From Bacteroides sp. CAG:144 (lineage in GTDB: Bacteria; Bacteroidota; Bacteroidia; Bacteroidales; UBA11471): a stretch of 39,616 nt of DNA. Positions 17,046 through 25,908 of this stretch are shown piece by piece; positions within the stretch are counted from its first letter, which is position 1, and every line of letters begins with the position of its first letter. Location: the NCBI GenBank assembly GCA_000434215.1, contig HF999686.1, positions 14,193-53,808 on the forward strand, written 5' to 3'. The translations under genes were made by a program, and so were the position numbers. The notes beneath the pieces are model-generated. The model did no database searches and had not been told where the DNA came from. It saw only the letters and a list, made by a program, of their open reading frames with translations.

Positions 17046-18752
17046 ATGACAGAGAAAAGTCTACTCTATCCCGATTATCTGTTTGAAGTTAGCTGGGAAG
17101 TCTGTAATCTGGTAGGAGGTATATACACCGTATTATCGACAAAGGCCCATACGCTGCAAAAGATCAATAAGGATAAGAATATATTTATTGGCCCCGATGT
17201 ATGGAAAGCCGCCCCTTCTCCTTATTTTACCGAATCTCATACGTTGTTGAAAGCATGGAAAGCCAAAGCATTGAAAGAGGGGCTGAAAGTGCGTGTGGGA
17301 CGTTGGAACATACCCGGAAAACCGGTTGTCATATTGGTCGATTATCAGGATTTGTTCTCTCGACGCAATGATATATATACCGATATGTGGAACGCATTCG
17401 GTGTAAAATCGCTGCATGCTTACGGCGATTATGATGATTCCTGTATGTTTGCTTGTGCGGCAGCGCAGGTTATAGAACACTATTATCACTATATCGGCGG
17501 GGAGAAATATAAAGTCATCGCTCATTTCGATGAGTGGCAGACCGGTATGGGATTACTTTATTTACGTCGTTCACTTCCCTCTGTTGCAACTGTGTTTACG
17601 ACACATGCCACATCGATAGGGCGTTCGATTGCCGGAAATAACAAGCCTCTATATGGCTATCTTTTCGGGTATAATGGAACGCAAATGGCCGAGGAGTTGA
17701 ATATGGAAGCAAAACACTCGGTCGAGCGTCAGGCGGCACACTTTGCTCATGCTTTTACGACGGTGAGCGATGTTACTGCTGCGGAGTGTACTCAGCTGCT
17801 CGAGAAAACTCCCGACGTCGTTACACCTAACGGCTTCGAGGCCGACTTCGTGCCGAAAGGAGAATTGTTTGAAAAGAAAAGAGCGGCAGCAAGAAAAAAA
17901 TTATTGCATATAGCTTCGGTTCTTGTCGGGTATGAAGCTCCCGACGATGCTGTATTGATTGCTACGTCGGGACGATACGAGTTCAAGAATAAGGGTATCG
18001 ATATGTATGTCGATGCCTTGAACCGTTTGCGTTTGCATTATGATGGCGAACGGGAAATCATCGCATTCGTATTGGTTCCGGCATGGGTGAACGAGCCTCG
18101 TGCCGATTTGTTGGAACGTTTGGCTAGCGGTGAATCTTATCGGACGCCTTTGCCCGATCCCTATATAACCCATACGTTGCATAATATGGCAGAGGATAAG
18201 GTGGTGAATCAGATACGCTATTGCGGATTTCCTCAAAAGCCCGAGTCCAAACTCAAAATCATATTTGTCCCTTCGTATCTGACAGGAAATGACGGTATCG
18301 TCGATTTGACCTATTACGATACGTTGATAGGTTTCGATGCGACGGCGTTCCCTTCGTATTACGAACCGTGGGGATATACGCCGCTCGAAAGCATCGCTTT
18401 CGGTGTTCCCTCCGTAACGACCGATCTTTCGGGTTTCGGTATGTGGATAAAAAACATGGCCAATTACGGTCTCGAAGGAAAAGGGGTTGCCGTGTTGCAT
18501 CGTACCGATTTCAATTTCGTCGATGTCGCCGAGAACCTTTCCGATACGATACGGTGGTTGGCCTCTACCGATAAATCGACGCGGCTTCTTATGAGCCAGT
18601 CGGCTCAGAATACGGCATCGGAGGCCTTATGGAGCCATTTTATCAATTATTATCGAAAAGCTTACGATATAGCTTTACGCCGCCTTGCAGAGCAACAGAA
18701 TGCGGTCGTACCGGAGGGTACAGAGGAAGAAAGCGATATCGAAGAAAAATAA
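17046..18752 (+). CDS. glycogen synthase, GT3 (eukaryotic-like) family
   Basis: A 568-residue cytosolic glycosyltransferase that extends alpha-1,4-glucan. Its N-terminus, DYLFEVSWEVCNLVGGIYTVL, is the GT3 type found in fungal and animal glycogen synthases and in Bacteroidetes, not the GlgA (GT5) type with KTGGL. The C-terminal active-site segment YYEPWGYTPLES (about residues 439-450) has the two glutamates of the E-x7-E motif. Animal GT3 enzymes use UDP-glucose; the donor here is not proven. The long phosphorylation tails of eukaryotic enzymes are missing and the C-terminus ends in acidic residues. The phosphorylase gene begins 35 bases downstream, so synthesis and breakdown of glycogen are encoded together. 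Confidence 0.9.
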   Translation: MTEKSLLYPDYLFEVSWEVCNLVGGIYTVLSTKAHTLQKINKDKNIFIGPDVWKAAPSPYFTESHTLLKAWKAKALKEGLKVRVGRWNIPGKPVVILVDYQDLFSRRNDIYTDMWNAFGVKSLHAYGDYDDSCMFACAAAQVIEHYYHYIGGEKYKVIAHFDEWQTGMGLLYLRRSLPSVATVFTTHATSIGRSIAGNNKPLYGYLFGYNGTQMAEELNMEAKHSVERQAAHFAHAFTTVSDVTAAECTQLLEKTPDVVTPNGFEADFVPKGELFEKKRAAARKKLLHIASVLVGYEAPDDAVLIATSGRYEFKNKGIDMYVDALNRLRLHYDGEREIIAFVLVPAWVNEPRADLLERLASGESYRTPLPDPYITHTLHNMAEDKVVNQIRYCGFPQKPESKLKIIFVPSYLTGNDGIVDLTYYDTLIGFDATAFPSYYEPWGYTPLESIAFGVPSVTTDLSGFGMWIKNMANYGLEGKGVAVLHRTDFNFVDVAENLSDTIRWLASTDKSTRLLMSQSAQNTASEALWSHFINYYRKAYDIALRRLAEQQNAVVPEGTEEESDIEEK

Positions 18753-18787
18753 TTCTATAAAATAATCATTACCAAACTAATAAGCTT

Positions 18788-21343
18788 ATGAAAGTACAAG
18801 TAAGTAATGCCAATACTCCTGTATGGCGAGATATTACAGTTGAGTCGCGTATGCCGGCACAACTGAATATATTACAGGAAATGGCCCGTAACATTTGGTG
18901 GGTTTGGAACAACGAGGCCCTTTCCATGTTCAAATCGATCGATCCTGAAATATGGAAAGCTGTCAATGGCAATCCCGTGATGTTGCTCAATCGGGTCAGT
19001 TATGAGCGTCTGGAAGAAATCGTGGCCGATAAATCCATGATGTATACGATCAATGCACAGTATGAAAAATTCCGTAAATATATCGACGAGAAACCCAAAG
19101 GCAATTTGCCTTCCGTTGCTTATTTCAGCATGGAATACGGTTTGGCCAATGTCTTGAAAATATATTCCGGTGGTTTGGGTATTTTGGCCGGCGACTATTT
19201 AAAAGAAGCCAGCGACAGCAATATCGACATGGTTGCCGTGGGTTTCCTTTATCGTTACGGCTATTTTACCCAGACTCTCTCGATGGATGGTCAGCAGTTG
19301 GCCAACTATGAACCCCAGAATTTCAACCAGCTTCCCATCGAACAGGTTGTCGATGAAAACGGACACCCCATTATACTCGAAGTTCCTTATCCCGGCCGCA
19401 TCGTATATGCCAATATTTGGCGCGTGAATGTAGGACGTGTATCGTTGTATCTGATGGATACCGATTTGGAACTTAACAGCGAGTTCGACCGTTCTATCAC
19501 TTACCAGCTTTATGGCGGGGATTGGGAAAACCGCATGAAGCAGGAGTATCTGCTCGGTATCGGCGGTATTCTCATGCTCAAACGTCTGGGTATAAAGAAA
19601 GATGTGTATCATTGCAATGAAGGCCATGCGGCGCTTATCAATGTACAGCGTCTGGTCGATTATATACAAGACGAGAAGCTCTCTTTTGCCGAGGCATTGG
19701 AGGTTGTACGAGCTTCTTCTCTTTATACCGTGCATACGCCTGTTCCTGCCGGACACGACTATTTCGATGAGTCTCTCTTCGGCAAATATATGGGAGAGTT
19801 TCCTGCCAAACTCGGTATCTCTTTCGGTGAGTTGATGGATTTGGGACGCGAGAATCCCGGATCCGGCGAAAAGTTCTGTATGAGCGTGTTTGCCTGCAAC
19901 ACTTGTCAGGAAGTCAACGGTGTCAGCTGGTTGCACGGCAAGGTATCGCAACGTATGTTCCAGCCTATCTGGAAAGGTTATTCGCCCGATGAGTTGCATG
20001 TAAGTTATGTAACCAACGGGGTACACATGCCTACGTGGGCTGCTTCGGAATGGAAAGAATTTTATGTAAAACATTTGGGAGAGGAATTCTTGACTCACCA
20101 AAATGACCGTGCGCTTTGGCAGAAAATCTATGATGTTCCCGATGAAGACATTTGGAATATGCGTCAGATGATGAAAAATAAACTCATCGATTTTGTACGT
20201 AGCGAATTCCGGGATAAGTGGATCAAGAATCAAGGAGATCCTTCCCGTGTTGTGTCTATTATCGAACGTATCAATCCCAATGCGCTTCTTATTGGTTTTG
20301 CCCGCCGTTTTGCAACGTACAAGCGTGCACATTTGCTCTTTACCGATCTCGATCGGTTGTCTAAGATTGTAAACAATCCCCAATATCCCGTGCAGTTTAT
20401 TTTCTCGGGTAAAGCCCATCCGGCAGATGGTGCGGGGCAGGATCTTATCAAACGTATCGTCGAGATATCTCGACGCCCCGAGTTCCTCGGAAAAATTATT
20501 TTCCTCGAAAATTACGATATGAAGGTGGCAAAACGTTTGGTTTCGGGAGTGGATATTTGGCTGAATACGCCGACCCGTCCCCTCGAAGCATCGGGTACAT
20601 CGGGTGAGAAAGCCGAAATGAATGGTGTCCTCAATTTCTCGGTACTTGACGGCTGGTGGTATGAAGGCTATAAAGAAGGTGCTGGTTGGGCATTGACCGA
20701 TAAACGTACCTTCCAAGAGCAAGGCAATCAGGATCAACTCGATGCGGCTACCATCTATGCGATGCTCGAAAATCAAATCGTTCCGCTTTATTTTGCGAAG
20801 AACAGCAAAGGCTATTCGCCCGAGTGGATACAGTATATCAAAAATTCGATTGCGCAAATCGCTCCTGAGTTTACCATGAAACGTATGCTCGAAGATTATA
20901 TCGAACGTTTTTACAGTAAAGAGGCTAAACGATCGAAACTTTTGGTTGCCGACAATTATAAAAAAGCAAAAGAAATTGCTGCATGGAAACAAATGGTTGT
21001 TGACAAATGGGACGAGATTGAAATAAAAGAGATAAATCTTCCCGAAGATCTATTGTATAAATCTTGTGCAGGAGAGACCTATGACATTTCGGTAACCATC
21101 GACCGCAAAGGATTGCCCGATTGTCTGGGTGTGGAACTGGTTGTATCTCAGGTTATCGACGGTCAGCAACAACCCTATGTCGTAACCGAGATGAATCAGG
21201 TGAAAACCGATGGCGATTTGGTGACCTATGCTTTGAGTTACGATGTGAATGTAGGAGGAATCTTCAAGTATGCGTTCCGTCTTTTCCCGAAAAATCCCGA
21301 TCTGCCTCATCGTCAGGATTTCTCTTACGTGCGTTGGTTCTGA
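18788..21343 (+). CDS. glgP: alpha-glucan (glycogen) phosphorylase, GT35
   Basis: An 851-residue pyridoxal-phosphate enzyme that releases glucose-1-phosphate from alpha-1,4-glucan. The N-terminal signature [10 protein letters not shown] and [18 protein letters not shown] belong to the bacterial/archaeal short-type phosphorylases. The cofactor lysine is K608 in [35 protein letters not shown] just before it is also diagnostic. The last 100 residues form an extra beta-rich domain after the catalytic core. It is cotranscribed with the GT3 synthase, and a strong hairpin closes the unit. No branching or debranching enzyme lies in this window. Confidence 0.93.
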   Translation: MKVQVSNANTPVWRDITVESRMPAQLNILQEMARNIWWVWNNEALSMFKSIDPEIWKAVNGNPVMLLNRVSYERLEEIVADKSMMYTINAQYEKFRKYIDEKPKGNLPSVAYFSMEYGLANVLKIYSGGLGILAGDYLKEASDSNIDMVAVGFLYRYGYFTQTLSMDGQQLANYEPQNFNQLPIEQVVDENGHPIILEVPYPGRIVYANIWRVNVGRVSLYLMDTDLELNSEFDRSITYQLYGGDWENRMKQEYLLGIGGILMLKRLGIKKDVYHCNEGHAALINVQRLVDYIQDEKLSFAEALEVVRASSLYTVHTPVPAGHDYFDESLFGKYMGEFPAKLGISFGELMDLGRENPGSGEKFCMSVFACNTCQEVNGVSWLHGKVSQRMFQPIWKGYSPDELHVSYVTNGVHMPTWAASEWKEFYVKHLGEEFLTHQNDRALWQKIYDVPDEDIWNMRQMMKNKLIDFVRSEFRDKWIKNQGDPSRVVSIIERINPNALLIGFARRFATYKRAHLLFTDLDRLSKIVNNPQYPVQFIFSGKAHPADGAGQDLIKRIVEISRRPEFLGKIIFLENYDMKVAKRLVSGVDIWLNTPTRPLEASGTSGEKAEMNGVLNFSVLDGWWYEGYKEGAGWALTDKRTFQEQGNQDQLDAATIYAMLENQIVPLYFAKNSKGYSPEWIQYIKNSIAQIAPEFTMKRMLEDYIERFYSKEAKRSKLLVADNYKKAKEIAAWKQMVVDKWDEIEIKEINLPEDLLYKSCAGETYDISVTIDRKGLPDCLGVELVVSQVIDGQQQPYVVTEMNQVKTDGDLVTYALSYDVNVGGIFKYAFRLFPKNPDLPHRQDFSYVRWF

Positions 21344-21399
21344 TACCCTACGTAGGTAAGTTGTCGGTACATATTTGAATTTCTCCGACAATCTTAGGA

Positions 21400-21439
21400 A
21401 AAACAAAGCCCCATGTTTACTAACATGGGGCTTTGTTTT
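21400..21439. terminator. bidirectional terminator between glgP and the sirtuin gene
   Basis: An 18-base arm, AAAACAAAGCCCCATGTT (21400-21417), pairs perfectly with 21422-21439 around TACT. The T-runs on both sides serve the convergent genes glgP (plus) and the sirtuin (minus). Confidence 0.94.
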
Positions 21440-21529
21440 AGAAATAGGAGGAATTATGTCGTCTATGTATTGGAGGATAATTGTAAAAAGTTGAAATTCA
21501 ACGATTTTATTGTCAATGTTTTATTTGCG

Positions 21530-22234
21530 TTAAAGCCCGGCTTTTAGAATTTTTGTCAACTCTTTTACACCTTCGCCTGCCCCCTTTTGTATGACGTGCG
21601 TAACACGGCCGCTTGCATCGTTTACGGGATTGGGATCGATGAGAAACACCGGTATTCCGTTTCGTACATAACGCAATAGTCCAGCAGCGGGATATACGTT
21701 CAGAGAAGTTCCTATCACAACAAAAATATCGGCTTTTTCTACCTCTTCGATAGCAGATTCGATAAGAGGAACAGCTTCGCCGAACCATACGATATGCGGG
21801 CGCAGTTGATATCCTTTTTCGCACAAATCTCCGATATGGGTGTCGATATGGTCAGGAGATACGTCGTAGATGAGGTTTTCGTATCGGGACGACCTGACTT
21901 TCATCAATTCTCCGTGCAAATGTATGATGTGGCGGCTGCCGGCTTGTTCGTGCAGGTTATCGACGTTTTGAGTAATAATGCGCACGTCGAAGTCTGTTTC
22001 GAGAGCGGCCAGCCCTTTATGCCCGTCATTCGGTTTTACCGTCAACAGTTCGCGTCGACGGGCGTTGTAGAAGTCCAGTACTTGTTGCGGGTTACGTATC
22101 CAACCTTCGGGAGTTGCGACATCTTCTATTCGATATCCCGACCATAATCCGTTGCTGCCGCGAAACACGGCCAACCCGCTTTCGGCGCTCATTCCGGCTC
22201 CGGTAAGCACGACCAGACGTTTTTTATTTTCCAT
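21530..22234 (-). CDS. Sir2-family NAD-dependent protein deacylase, zinc cysteines absent
   Basis: A 234-residue cytosolic sirtuin that removes acyl groups from lysines using NAD. Visible motifs are VVLTGAGMSAESGLAVFRG (NAD binding), ITQNVDNLH (88-95), catalytic H107 in HLHGEL, and VVIGTSLNVYPAAGL. Y56 and R59 (YNAR) match the Tyr/Arg pair of class III enzymes such as E. coli CobB, which accept succinyl and malonyl groups. The segment between HGEL and RPHIVWFGE (111-145) holds a single Cys, instead of the four of a structural zinc site. Related Bacteroidetes sirtuins also appear to lack them, as far as I recall. A TAATTTTG box upstream may be its promoter. Confidence 0.92.
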   Translation of the reverse strand: MENKKRLVVLTGAGMSAESGLAVFRGSNGLWSGYRIEDVATPEGWIRNPQQVLDFYNARRRELLTVKPNDGHKGLAALETDFDVRIITQNVDNLHEQAGSRHIIHLHGELMKVRSSRYENLIYDVSPDHIDTHIGDLCEKGYQLRPHIVWFGEAVPLIESAIEEVEKADIFVVIGTSLNVYPAAGLLRYVRNGIPVFLIDPNPVNDASGRVTHVIQKGAGEGVKELTKILKAGL

Positions 22235-22293
22235 AATTCCGATATAACTTGGTAAAATGTCGTCATGCGAGGAATGCCCCCCGTCATTTATGG

Positions 22294-22301
22294 CAAAATT
22301 A
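22294..22301 (-). promoter_or_regulatory. -7 box for the sirtuin gene
   Basis: On the minus strand this reads TAATTTTG, matching TAnnTTTG, 60 bases before the ATG. A TTTG lies 15 bases upstream (22317-22320 on the plus strand as CAAA), a shorter spacing than usual. Confidence 0.4.
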
Positions 22302-22324
22302 ATGTTTTTTTTGCTTCAAAAAAG

Positions 22325-22365
22325 AGAAACTCTGTAATAAAAGCTATATCTTCGCCAGAGTTTCT
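22325..22365. other. 10-bp inverted repeat in the sirtuin/FKBP promoter region
   Basis: AGAAACTCTG (22325-22334) pairs with CAGAGTTTCT (22356-22365) with a 21-base gap. A third partial copy, GAGAAACTTTTTT, follows at about 22375. It could be an operator for the divergent genes or an RNA stem in the FKBP leader. No TAnnTTTG box was found for the FKBP genes. Confidence 0.4.
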
Positions 22366-22416
22366 TCTTTTGGGAGAAACTTTTTTATGTCGATTTATAA
22401 TATAAAGGAAAAATAC

Positions 22417-23001
22417 ATGGATAAGTTGAGCTATGCCTTGGGGTTGAGTATGGGAAATAATTTCAAGGCATCGGGGATCGAAACCTTGACGGTAGAGGAT
22501 TTTACACGTGGTGTGCAAGCTGTTTTTGAAGGAGCAAAACCCGAAATGACCTATGATGAGGCAAAGCAAGTCATCAATGAATATTTTACCCATTTGCAGC
22601 AGGAACTCAATGAAAAAAATCGGGCTGCAGGAGAAGCCTTTTTGGAGGAAAATAAAAAACGTGCCGGAGTCGTAACCTTGCCCAGCGGATTGCAATATGA
22701 GGTATTGAAAGAAGGTGCCGGTCGTCGTCCGGCAGCAACCGATAAGGTACAATGTCATTATCATGGAACCCTTATCGACGGTACGGTATTCGATAGTTCG
22801 GTACAGCGCGGTACGCCTGCCGTGTTTGGCGTAAATCAAGTAATTGCCGGTTGGGTAGAGGCTTTGCAACTTATGCCCGAAGGTTCTAAATGGAAACTTT
22901 TCATACCTTCCGATTTGGCTTACGGAGAGCGTGGGGCGGGAGATAAGATCGGCCCTAATGCTGCGCTTATTTTCGACGTGGAACTTATAAAAATACTTTA
23001 A
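22417..23001 (+). CDS. FKBP-type peptidyl-prolyl isomerase, cytosolic
   Basis: A 194-residue folding catalyst. The N-terminal 75 residues (MDKLSYALGLSMGNN) are the helical dimerisation domain of FkpA/FklB-type proteins. The C-terminal FKBP domain, from about residue 85, has VQCHYHGTLIDGTVFDSS and IPSDLAYGERGAG. No signal peptide is seen, so it acts in the cytosol. AAAGGA lies a few bases before the ATG at 22417, which is preferred over an ATG at 22387 that would add ten residues. The lipoprotein FKBP gene follows after 11 bases, suggesting an old tandem duplication with division between compartments. Confidence 0.92.
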   Translation: MDKLSYALGLSMGNNFKASGIETLTVEDFTRGVQAVFEGAKPEMTYDEAKQVINEYFTHLQQELNEKNRAAGEAFLEENKKRAGVVTLPSGLQYEVLKEGAGRRPAATDKVQCHYHGTLIDGTVFDSSVQRGTPAVFGVNQVIAGWVEALQLMPEGSKWKLFIPSDLAYGERGAGDKIGPNAALIFDVELIKIL

Positions 23002-23012
23002 TATAGAAAACA

Positions 23013-23861
23013 ATGAAAAAAACTGCAATTTGTTTGATGGCCGCTCTCGGAATGACGGCTGTATCTCTTACCTCGTGCGACAGTAGCTGTAAACCGGTGA
23101 AAGAGCTTGCCAATGCGTCCGATTCGCTGGTATATGCTGTCGGTGTTTTGACGGGAACCGATGTCAATTCAGGTATTCAGAATTTAGGGCAACCTGTCGA
23201 TATCGACCAATTTATAAAAGGAGCGAAAAAAGCGTTGTACAGTGATTCGACTGCATTTTCTTATGAATTGGGCTTGTCTTTTGCTTCGGGTATCAAACAG
23301 CAACTGAAACAAATGTCGGAACAACTCGGTGTAACGATCGATAACGACACCTATATGGCGGCTTTCTGTGCAGCCTTGAAGAAGGATTCGACCGCTTTGA
23401 TGAACCAGATGACGGCTCAAATCGCTTATCGCACCATTGCTATGGAAGCAGAAAATAAGAAGTTGGCGTCTTCGCCCGAGGCCATTCAGAATAAAGCCGA
23501 CGGAGAAGCTTTCTTGGCAGCTAAGGCCAAAGAAGAAGGCGTTGTTGCAACCGGTAGCGGGCTGCTCTATAAAGTCGTGAAAAAAGGTAAAGGCAATACC
23601 CCCAAACAAGGCAGTCGTGTCAAAGTCAATTACAAAGGAACACTTGTAGACGGTACCCAGTTCGATGCCAATGATAATGTGCAAATGGTTATCGGTCAAA
23701 TGGTTCCCGGTTTTAATGAAGCGCTTATGCTTATGTCGCCCGGAGCCAAATATACGATCTATATTCCGTCCGAATTGGGTTATGGAGTGCGCGGTCGCGG
23801 AGGTGTTCCTTCCAATGCCGTTATGATATTCGATGTAGAATTGTTGAGCATCGAAAAATAA
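23013..23861 (+). CDS. FKBP-type peptidyl-prolyl isomerase, lipoprotein
   Basis: A 282-residue isomerase with a lipoprotein signal: hydrophobic stretch and lipobox LTSC, with Cys22 as the lipid-modified residue followed by DSS. The N-terminal helical dimerisation domain covers about 30-160, and the FKBP domain is at about 175-282 (VKVNYKGTLVDGTQFDAN, IPSELGYGVRGRGGVPSNA). It is expected to be anchored to a membrane facing the periplasm, where it helps fold exported proteins. It is second in a two-gene unit with the cytosolic paralogue, and a strong terminator follows. Confidence 0.93.
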   Translation: MKKTAICLMAALGMTAVSLTSCDSSCKPVKELANASDSLVYAVGVLTGTDVNSGIQNLGQPVDIDQFIKGAKKALYSDSTAFSYELGLSFASGIKQQLKQMSEQLGVTIDNDTYMAAFCAALKKDSTALMNQMTAQIAYRTIAMEAENKKLASSPEAIQNKADGEAFLAAKAKEEGVVATGSGLLYKVVKKGKGNTPKQGSRVKVNYKGTLVDGTQFDANDNVQMVIGQMVPGFNEALMLMSPGAKYTIYIPSELGYGVRGRGGVPSNAVMIFDVELLSIEK

Positions 23862-23877
23862 AAATGGAAAGATTCAT

Positions 23878-23909
23878 AAAAAATCCCGGAAATTTTTCCG
23901 GGATTTTTT
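23878..23909 (+). terminator. terminator of the FKBP pair
   Basis: AAAAAATCCCGGAAA (23878-23892) pairs with TTTCCGGGATTTTTT (23895-23909) around two bases. Confidence 0.93.
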
Positions 23910-23999
23910 ATGTGTATACGATTTATAACCATTTATTATAGAAAAGACAGAAATGCCGATATTTTTTTGTAGATAAGATAATAATTCCGGAAAAATACG

Positions 24000-24007
24000 T
24001 ACTTTTG
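24000..24007 (+). promoter_or_regulatory. -7 box of the Lrp/AsnC gene
   Basis: TACTTTTG matches TAnnTTTG 37 bases before the ATG. No correctly spaced TTTG is seen upstream. Confidence 0.5.
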
Positions 24008-24044
24008 TTGGCAAAATGACATTCTGATATTATAAATACTATAT

Positions 24045-24512
24045 ATGGAAAAGATAGATAATCTCGATCGTCAAATTCTTGAAATCATTATGCGCAACGC
24101 CCGTATCCCGTCGAAAGACGTGGCTGCAAAATGCGGCGTTTCCCGAGCAGCTATTCATCAACGCATTCAGCGAATGATAGATATGAAAGTCATTATCGGG
24201 TCGGGTTACCATGTCAATCCCAAAACACTGGGATATACGACATGTACCTATATCGGAGTTCGTCTCGAAAAGGGTTCGATGTATAAAGATGTAGTGCCCG
24301 AACTCGAAAAAATACCCGAAGTCGTAGAGTGCCATTTCACGACGGGCCCTTATACGATGTTGTGTAAACTTTATGCTCGTGACAACGAACACCTTATGCA
24401 CTTGATAAATGACCATGTGCAGCAGATAGCCGGTGTTGTCTCGACCGAAACGCTCATATCGCTCGATCAAAGTCTCAATCGGGAAATACCTATTTATCAA
24501 GAAGTAGTATAA
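24045..24512 (+). CDS. Lrp/AsnC-family transcriptional regulator
   Basis: A 155-residue DNA-binding protein of the feast/famine family. The N-terminal winged helix begins IDNLDRQILEIIMRNARIPSK, with the recognition helix in CGVSRAAIHQRIQRM (about residues 32-46). The C-terminal alpha-beta ligand domain (about 70-150) includes VVECHFTTGPYTMLCKLYA, the region that binds amino acids and forms octamers. It sits alone between terminators. Its targets cannot be read from position; the adjacent ribF is convergent, so it is not an obvious target. Confidence 0.9.
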   Translation: MEKIDNLDRQILEIIMRNARIPSKDVAAKCGVSRAAIHQRIQRMIDMKVIIGSGYHVNPKTLGYTTCTYIGVRLEKGSMYKDVVPELEKIPEVVECHFTTGPYTMLCKLYARDNEHLMHLINDHVQQIAGVVSTETLISLDQSLNREIPIYQEVV

Positions 24513-24532
24513 ATATCGTGTATAACCATAAG

Positions 24533-24564
24533 AAGGGGAGCTTTCGATGTCGGAAGCCCCCCTT
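24533..24564. terminator. stem between the Lrp gene and ribF
   Basis: AAGGGGAGCTTTCG pairs imperfectly with the later CGGAAGCCCCCCTT. No long T-run follows on either strand. It probably stops both convergent genes but is weaker than the other terminators here. Confidence 0.5.
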
Positions 24565-24588
24565 CGATGATTAATGACTACATGTGTG

Positions 24589-25512
24589 TCAGATAAGCAA
24601 TCCCTGTGCCGATTCTTTATCAAGAGACAACTGGTAGCGCAGAGCGTCCAAGTCTGCCATGCGGCGTTCGGGGCGGAGGTATGCTACGAATTCTACACGG
24701 ATATATTGGTTGTATATAGACTTGTCGAAATCAAAAATATGGACTTCGACGGTTCGTGCATGGTCTTCCCCGTTTACGGTGGGACGGGTTCCTATATTTA
24801 ACATGCCGCAGCGTTCGATATTGTCTTCGAGATATACACGGACGGCATATACACCGTTTGCCGGAATGATTTTTTCGGGAAAGTCGCAAGAGATATTGGC
24901 AGTGGGAAAACCTATACGACGGCCTAATTGATGTCCGGCCACGACATGCCCCTCTATTTCGTAATCATAAGAAAGCAGGAGAGCCGCATCATGTACTCTG
25001 CCTTCTCCGAGCAGACGTCGTATGATGGAAGAACTCACTTTGTGTCCTTCGGGCATACAGGCTCCCGATCGCGAAATTGTTACTCCCAGTTCTTTGCCGT
25101 ATCGGCAGTAATCGTCGTATGTCTCGTTGATATTGTGTCCGAAGCGATGGTCATAACCTACAACCAGATGTCGTATGTTATAATTGTCGTGCAGGAATGC
25201 GATGAAGTCGTGTGCCGACATTTGCGCCATTTGGGGCGTAAAATCCAATAATATGCAATAATCGGCACCGGTTGCTGCCAACCGTCTGAGTCGTTCCTCG
25301 GTAGAGGTGATGAGTTGCATGGCCTTGCCCGACAAGACGGTTTTGGGGTGATTCTTGAATGTGATGATGCCAGACGCCAACCCATTTTGAATTGCTATTT
25401 TGAGTACGTCGGCGATTAGGGACTTATGTCCCGAATGTACGCCGTCAAAGAATCCGATGGTCGCAACCATACCTTTTGAAGAAAGGTGTCGTGAATTATC
25501 GAGAATTTGCAT
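24589..25512 (-). CDS. ribF: bifunctional riboflavin kinase / FAD synthetase
   Basis: This 307-residue enzyme makes FMN from riboflavin and then FAD. The N-terminal adenylyltransferase domain has GFFDGVHSGHKSLI (about residues 20-33), VVGYDHRFGH and SSSIIRRLLGEGRV. The C-terminal kinase domain has GRRIGFPTANI and later the GVYAV and TVEVHIFDF strands. The ATG at 25512 begins MQILDN; a start at 25542 would overlap the promoter-like box at 25532-25539. It is convergent with the Lrp-type gene. No riboflavin (FMN) riboswitch was recognised upstream. Confidence 0.95.
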   Translation of the reverse strand: MQILDNSRHLSSKGMVATIGFFDGVHSGHKSLIADVLKIAIQNGLASGIITFKNHPKTVLSGKAMQLITSTEERLRRLAATGADYCILLDFTPQMAQMSAHDFIAFLHDNYNIRHLVVGYDHRFGHNINETYDDYCRYGKELGVTISRSGACMPEGHKVSSSIIRRLLGEGRVHDAALLLSYDYEIEGHVVAGHQLGRRIGFPTANISCDFPEKIIPANGVYAVRVYLEDNIERCGMLNIGTRPTVNGEDHARTVEVHIFDFDKSIYNQYIRVEFVAYLRPERRMADLDALRYQLSLDKESAQGLLI

Positions 25513-25531
25513 CGCTTTACTTAAAACGAAA

Positions 25532-25539
25532 CAAAAGTA
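25532..25539 (-). promoter_or_regulatory. -7 box of ribF
   Basis: Minus-strand TACTTTTG, matching TAnnTTTG, 19 bases before the ribF ATG. This supports the 25512 start. Confidence 0.5.
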
Positions 25540-25706
25540 CACAATCTTTATTATCTATATGTTTTTTGATGTCGTATTAACTTTTGTTTTCCTCTTTCTC
25601 GCTGATTGATAGAGTGTATCGTGTTTAAGTCTTTTTCAGATACAGCACAATCTTCACATTCATAATATTCGATATGAAAGAAAATGAAGTAAAAAGCAGG
25701 AAAAAA

Positions 25707-25738
25707 TTTGGTCATTTCGGGAAAATGTCGTAATATTG
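25707..25738 (+). promoter_or_regulatory. promoter of the CAT tRNA
   Basis: TTTG at 25707-25710 and TAATATTG at 25731-25738 (one mismatch to TAnnTTTG) are separated by exactly 20 bases, 51 bases before the tRNA. Confidence 0.65.
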
Positions 25739-25789
25739 CATCGCTTTTCCGGAGAGCTTCTGTAAAGAAGACAAATGAGAACGGGAAAC

Positions 25790-25863
25790 GGTCCTATAGC
25801 TCAGTTGGTTAGAGCATCTGACTCATAATCAGGGGGTCCTTGGTTCAAGCCCAAGTGGGACCA
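25790..25863 (+). tRNA. tRNA with anticodon CAT (elongator Met, possibly Ile2)
   Basis: A 74-nt tRNA. GGTCCTA (25790-25796) pairs with TGGGACC (25856-25862) with one G-T pair, then discriminator A. The anticodon loop CTCATAA gives CAT at 25824-25826. The D-loop AGTTGGTTAGAGC resembles elongator tRNA-Met. An isoleucine tRNA with lysidine at C34 has the same gene anticodon and cannot be excluded. It is not the initiator, because the 1-72 pair is formed and the three-G-C stem of initiators is absent. The 3' CCA is not encoded. Confidence 0.93.
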
Positions 25864-25872
25864 CAATTTGAG

Positions 25873-25908
25873 AAAAAGCACTTACAACAATATGTAAGTG
25901 CTTTTTTT
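25873..25908 (+). terminator. terminator of the CAT tRNA
   Basis: AAAAAGCACTTAC (25873-25885) pairs with GTAAGTGCTTTTT from 25894, followed by T. Confidence 0.92.

Noticed and set aside
19199..20992. A 597-codon open frame on the minus strand inside the phosphorylase gene
   Set aside because: It lies wholly antisense to glgP, whose motifs are complete. The translation is rich in Ile, Arg, His and Phe with no recognisable domain, as expected for the mirror of a codon-biased gene.
25513..25789. FMN riboswitch upstream of ribF
   Set aside because: The RFN core sequences were not recognised, and the -7 box sits only 19 bases from the ribF start, leaving no room for it.
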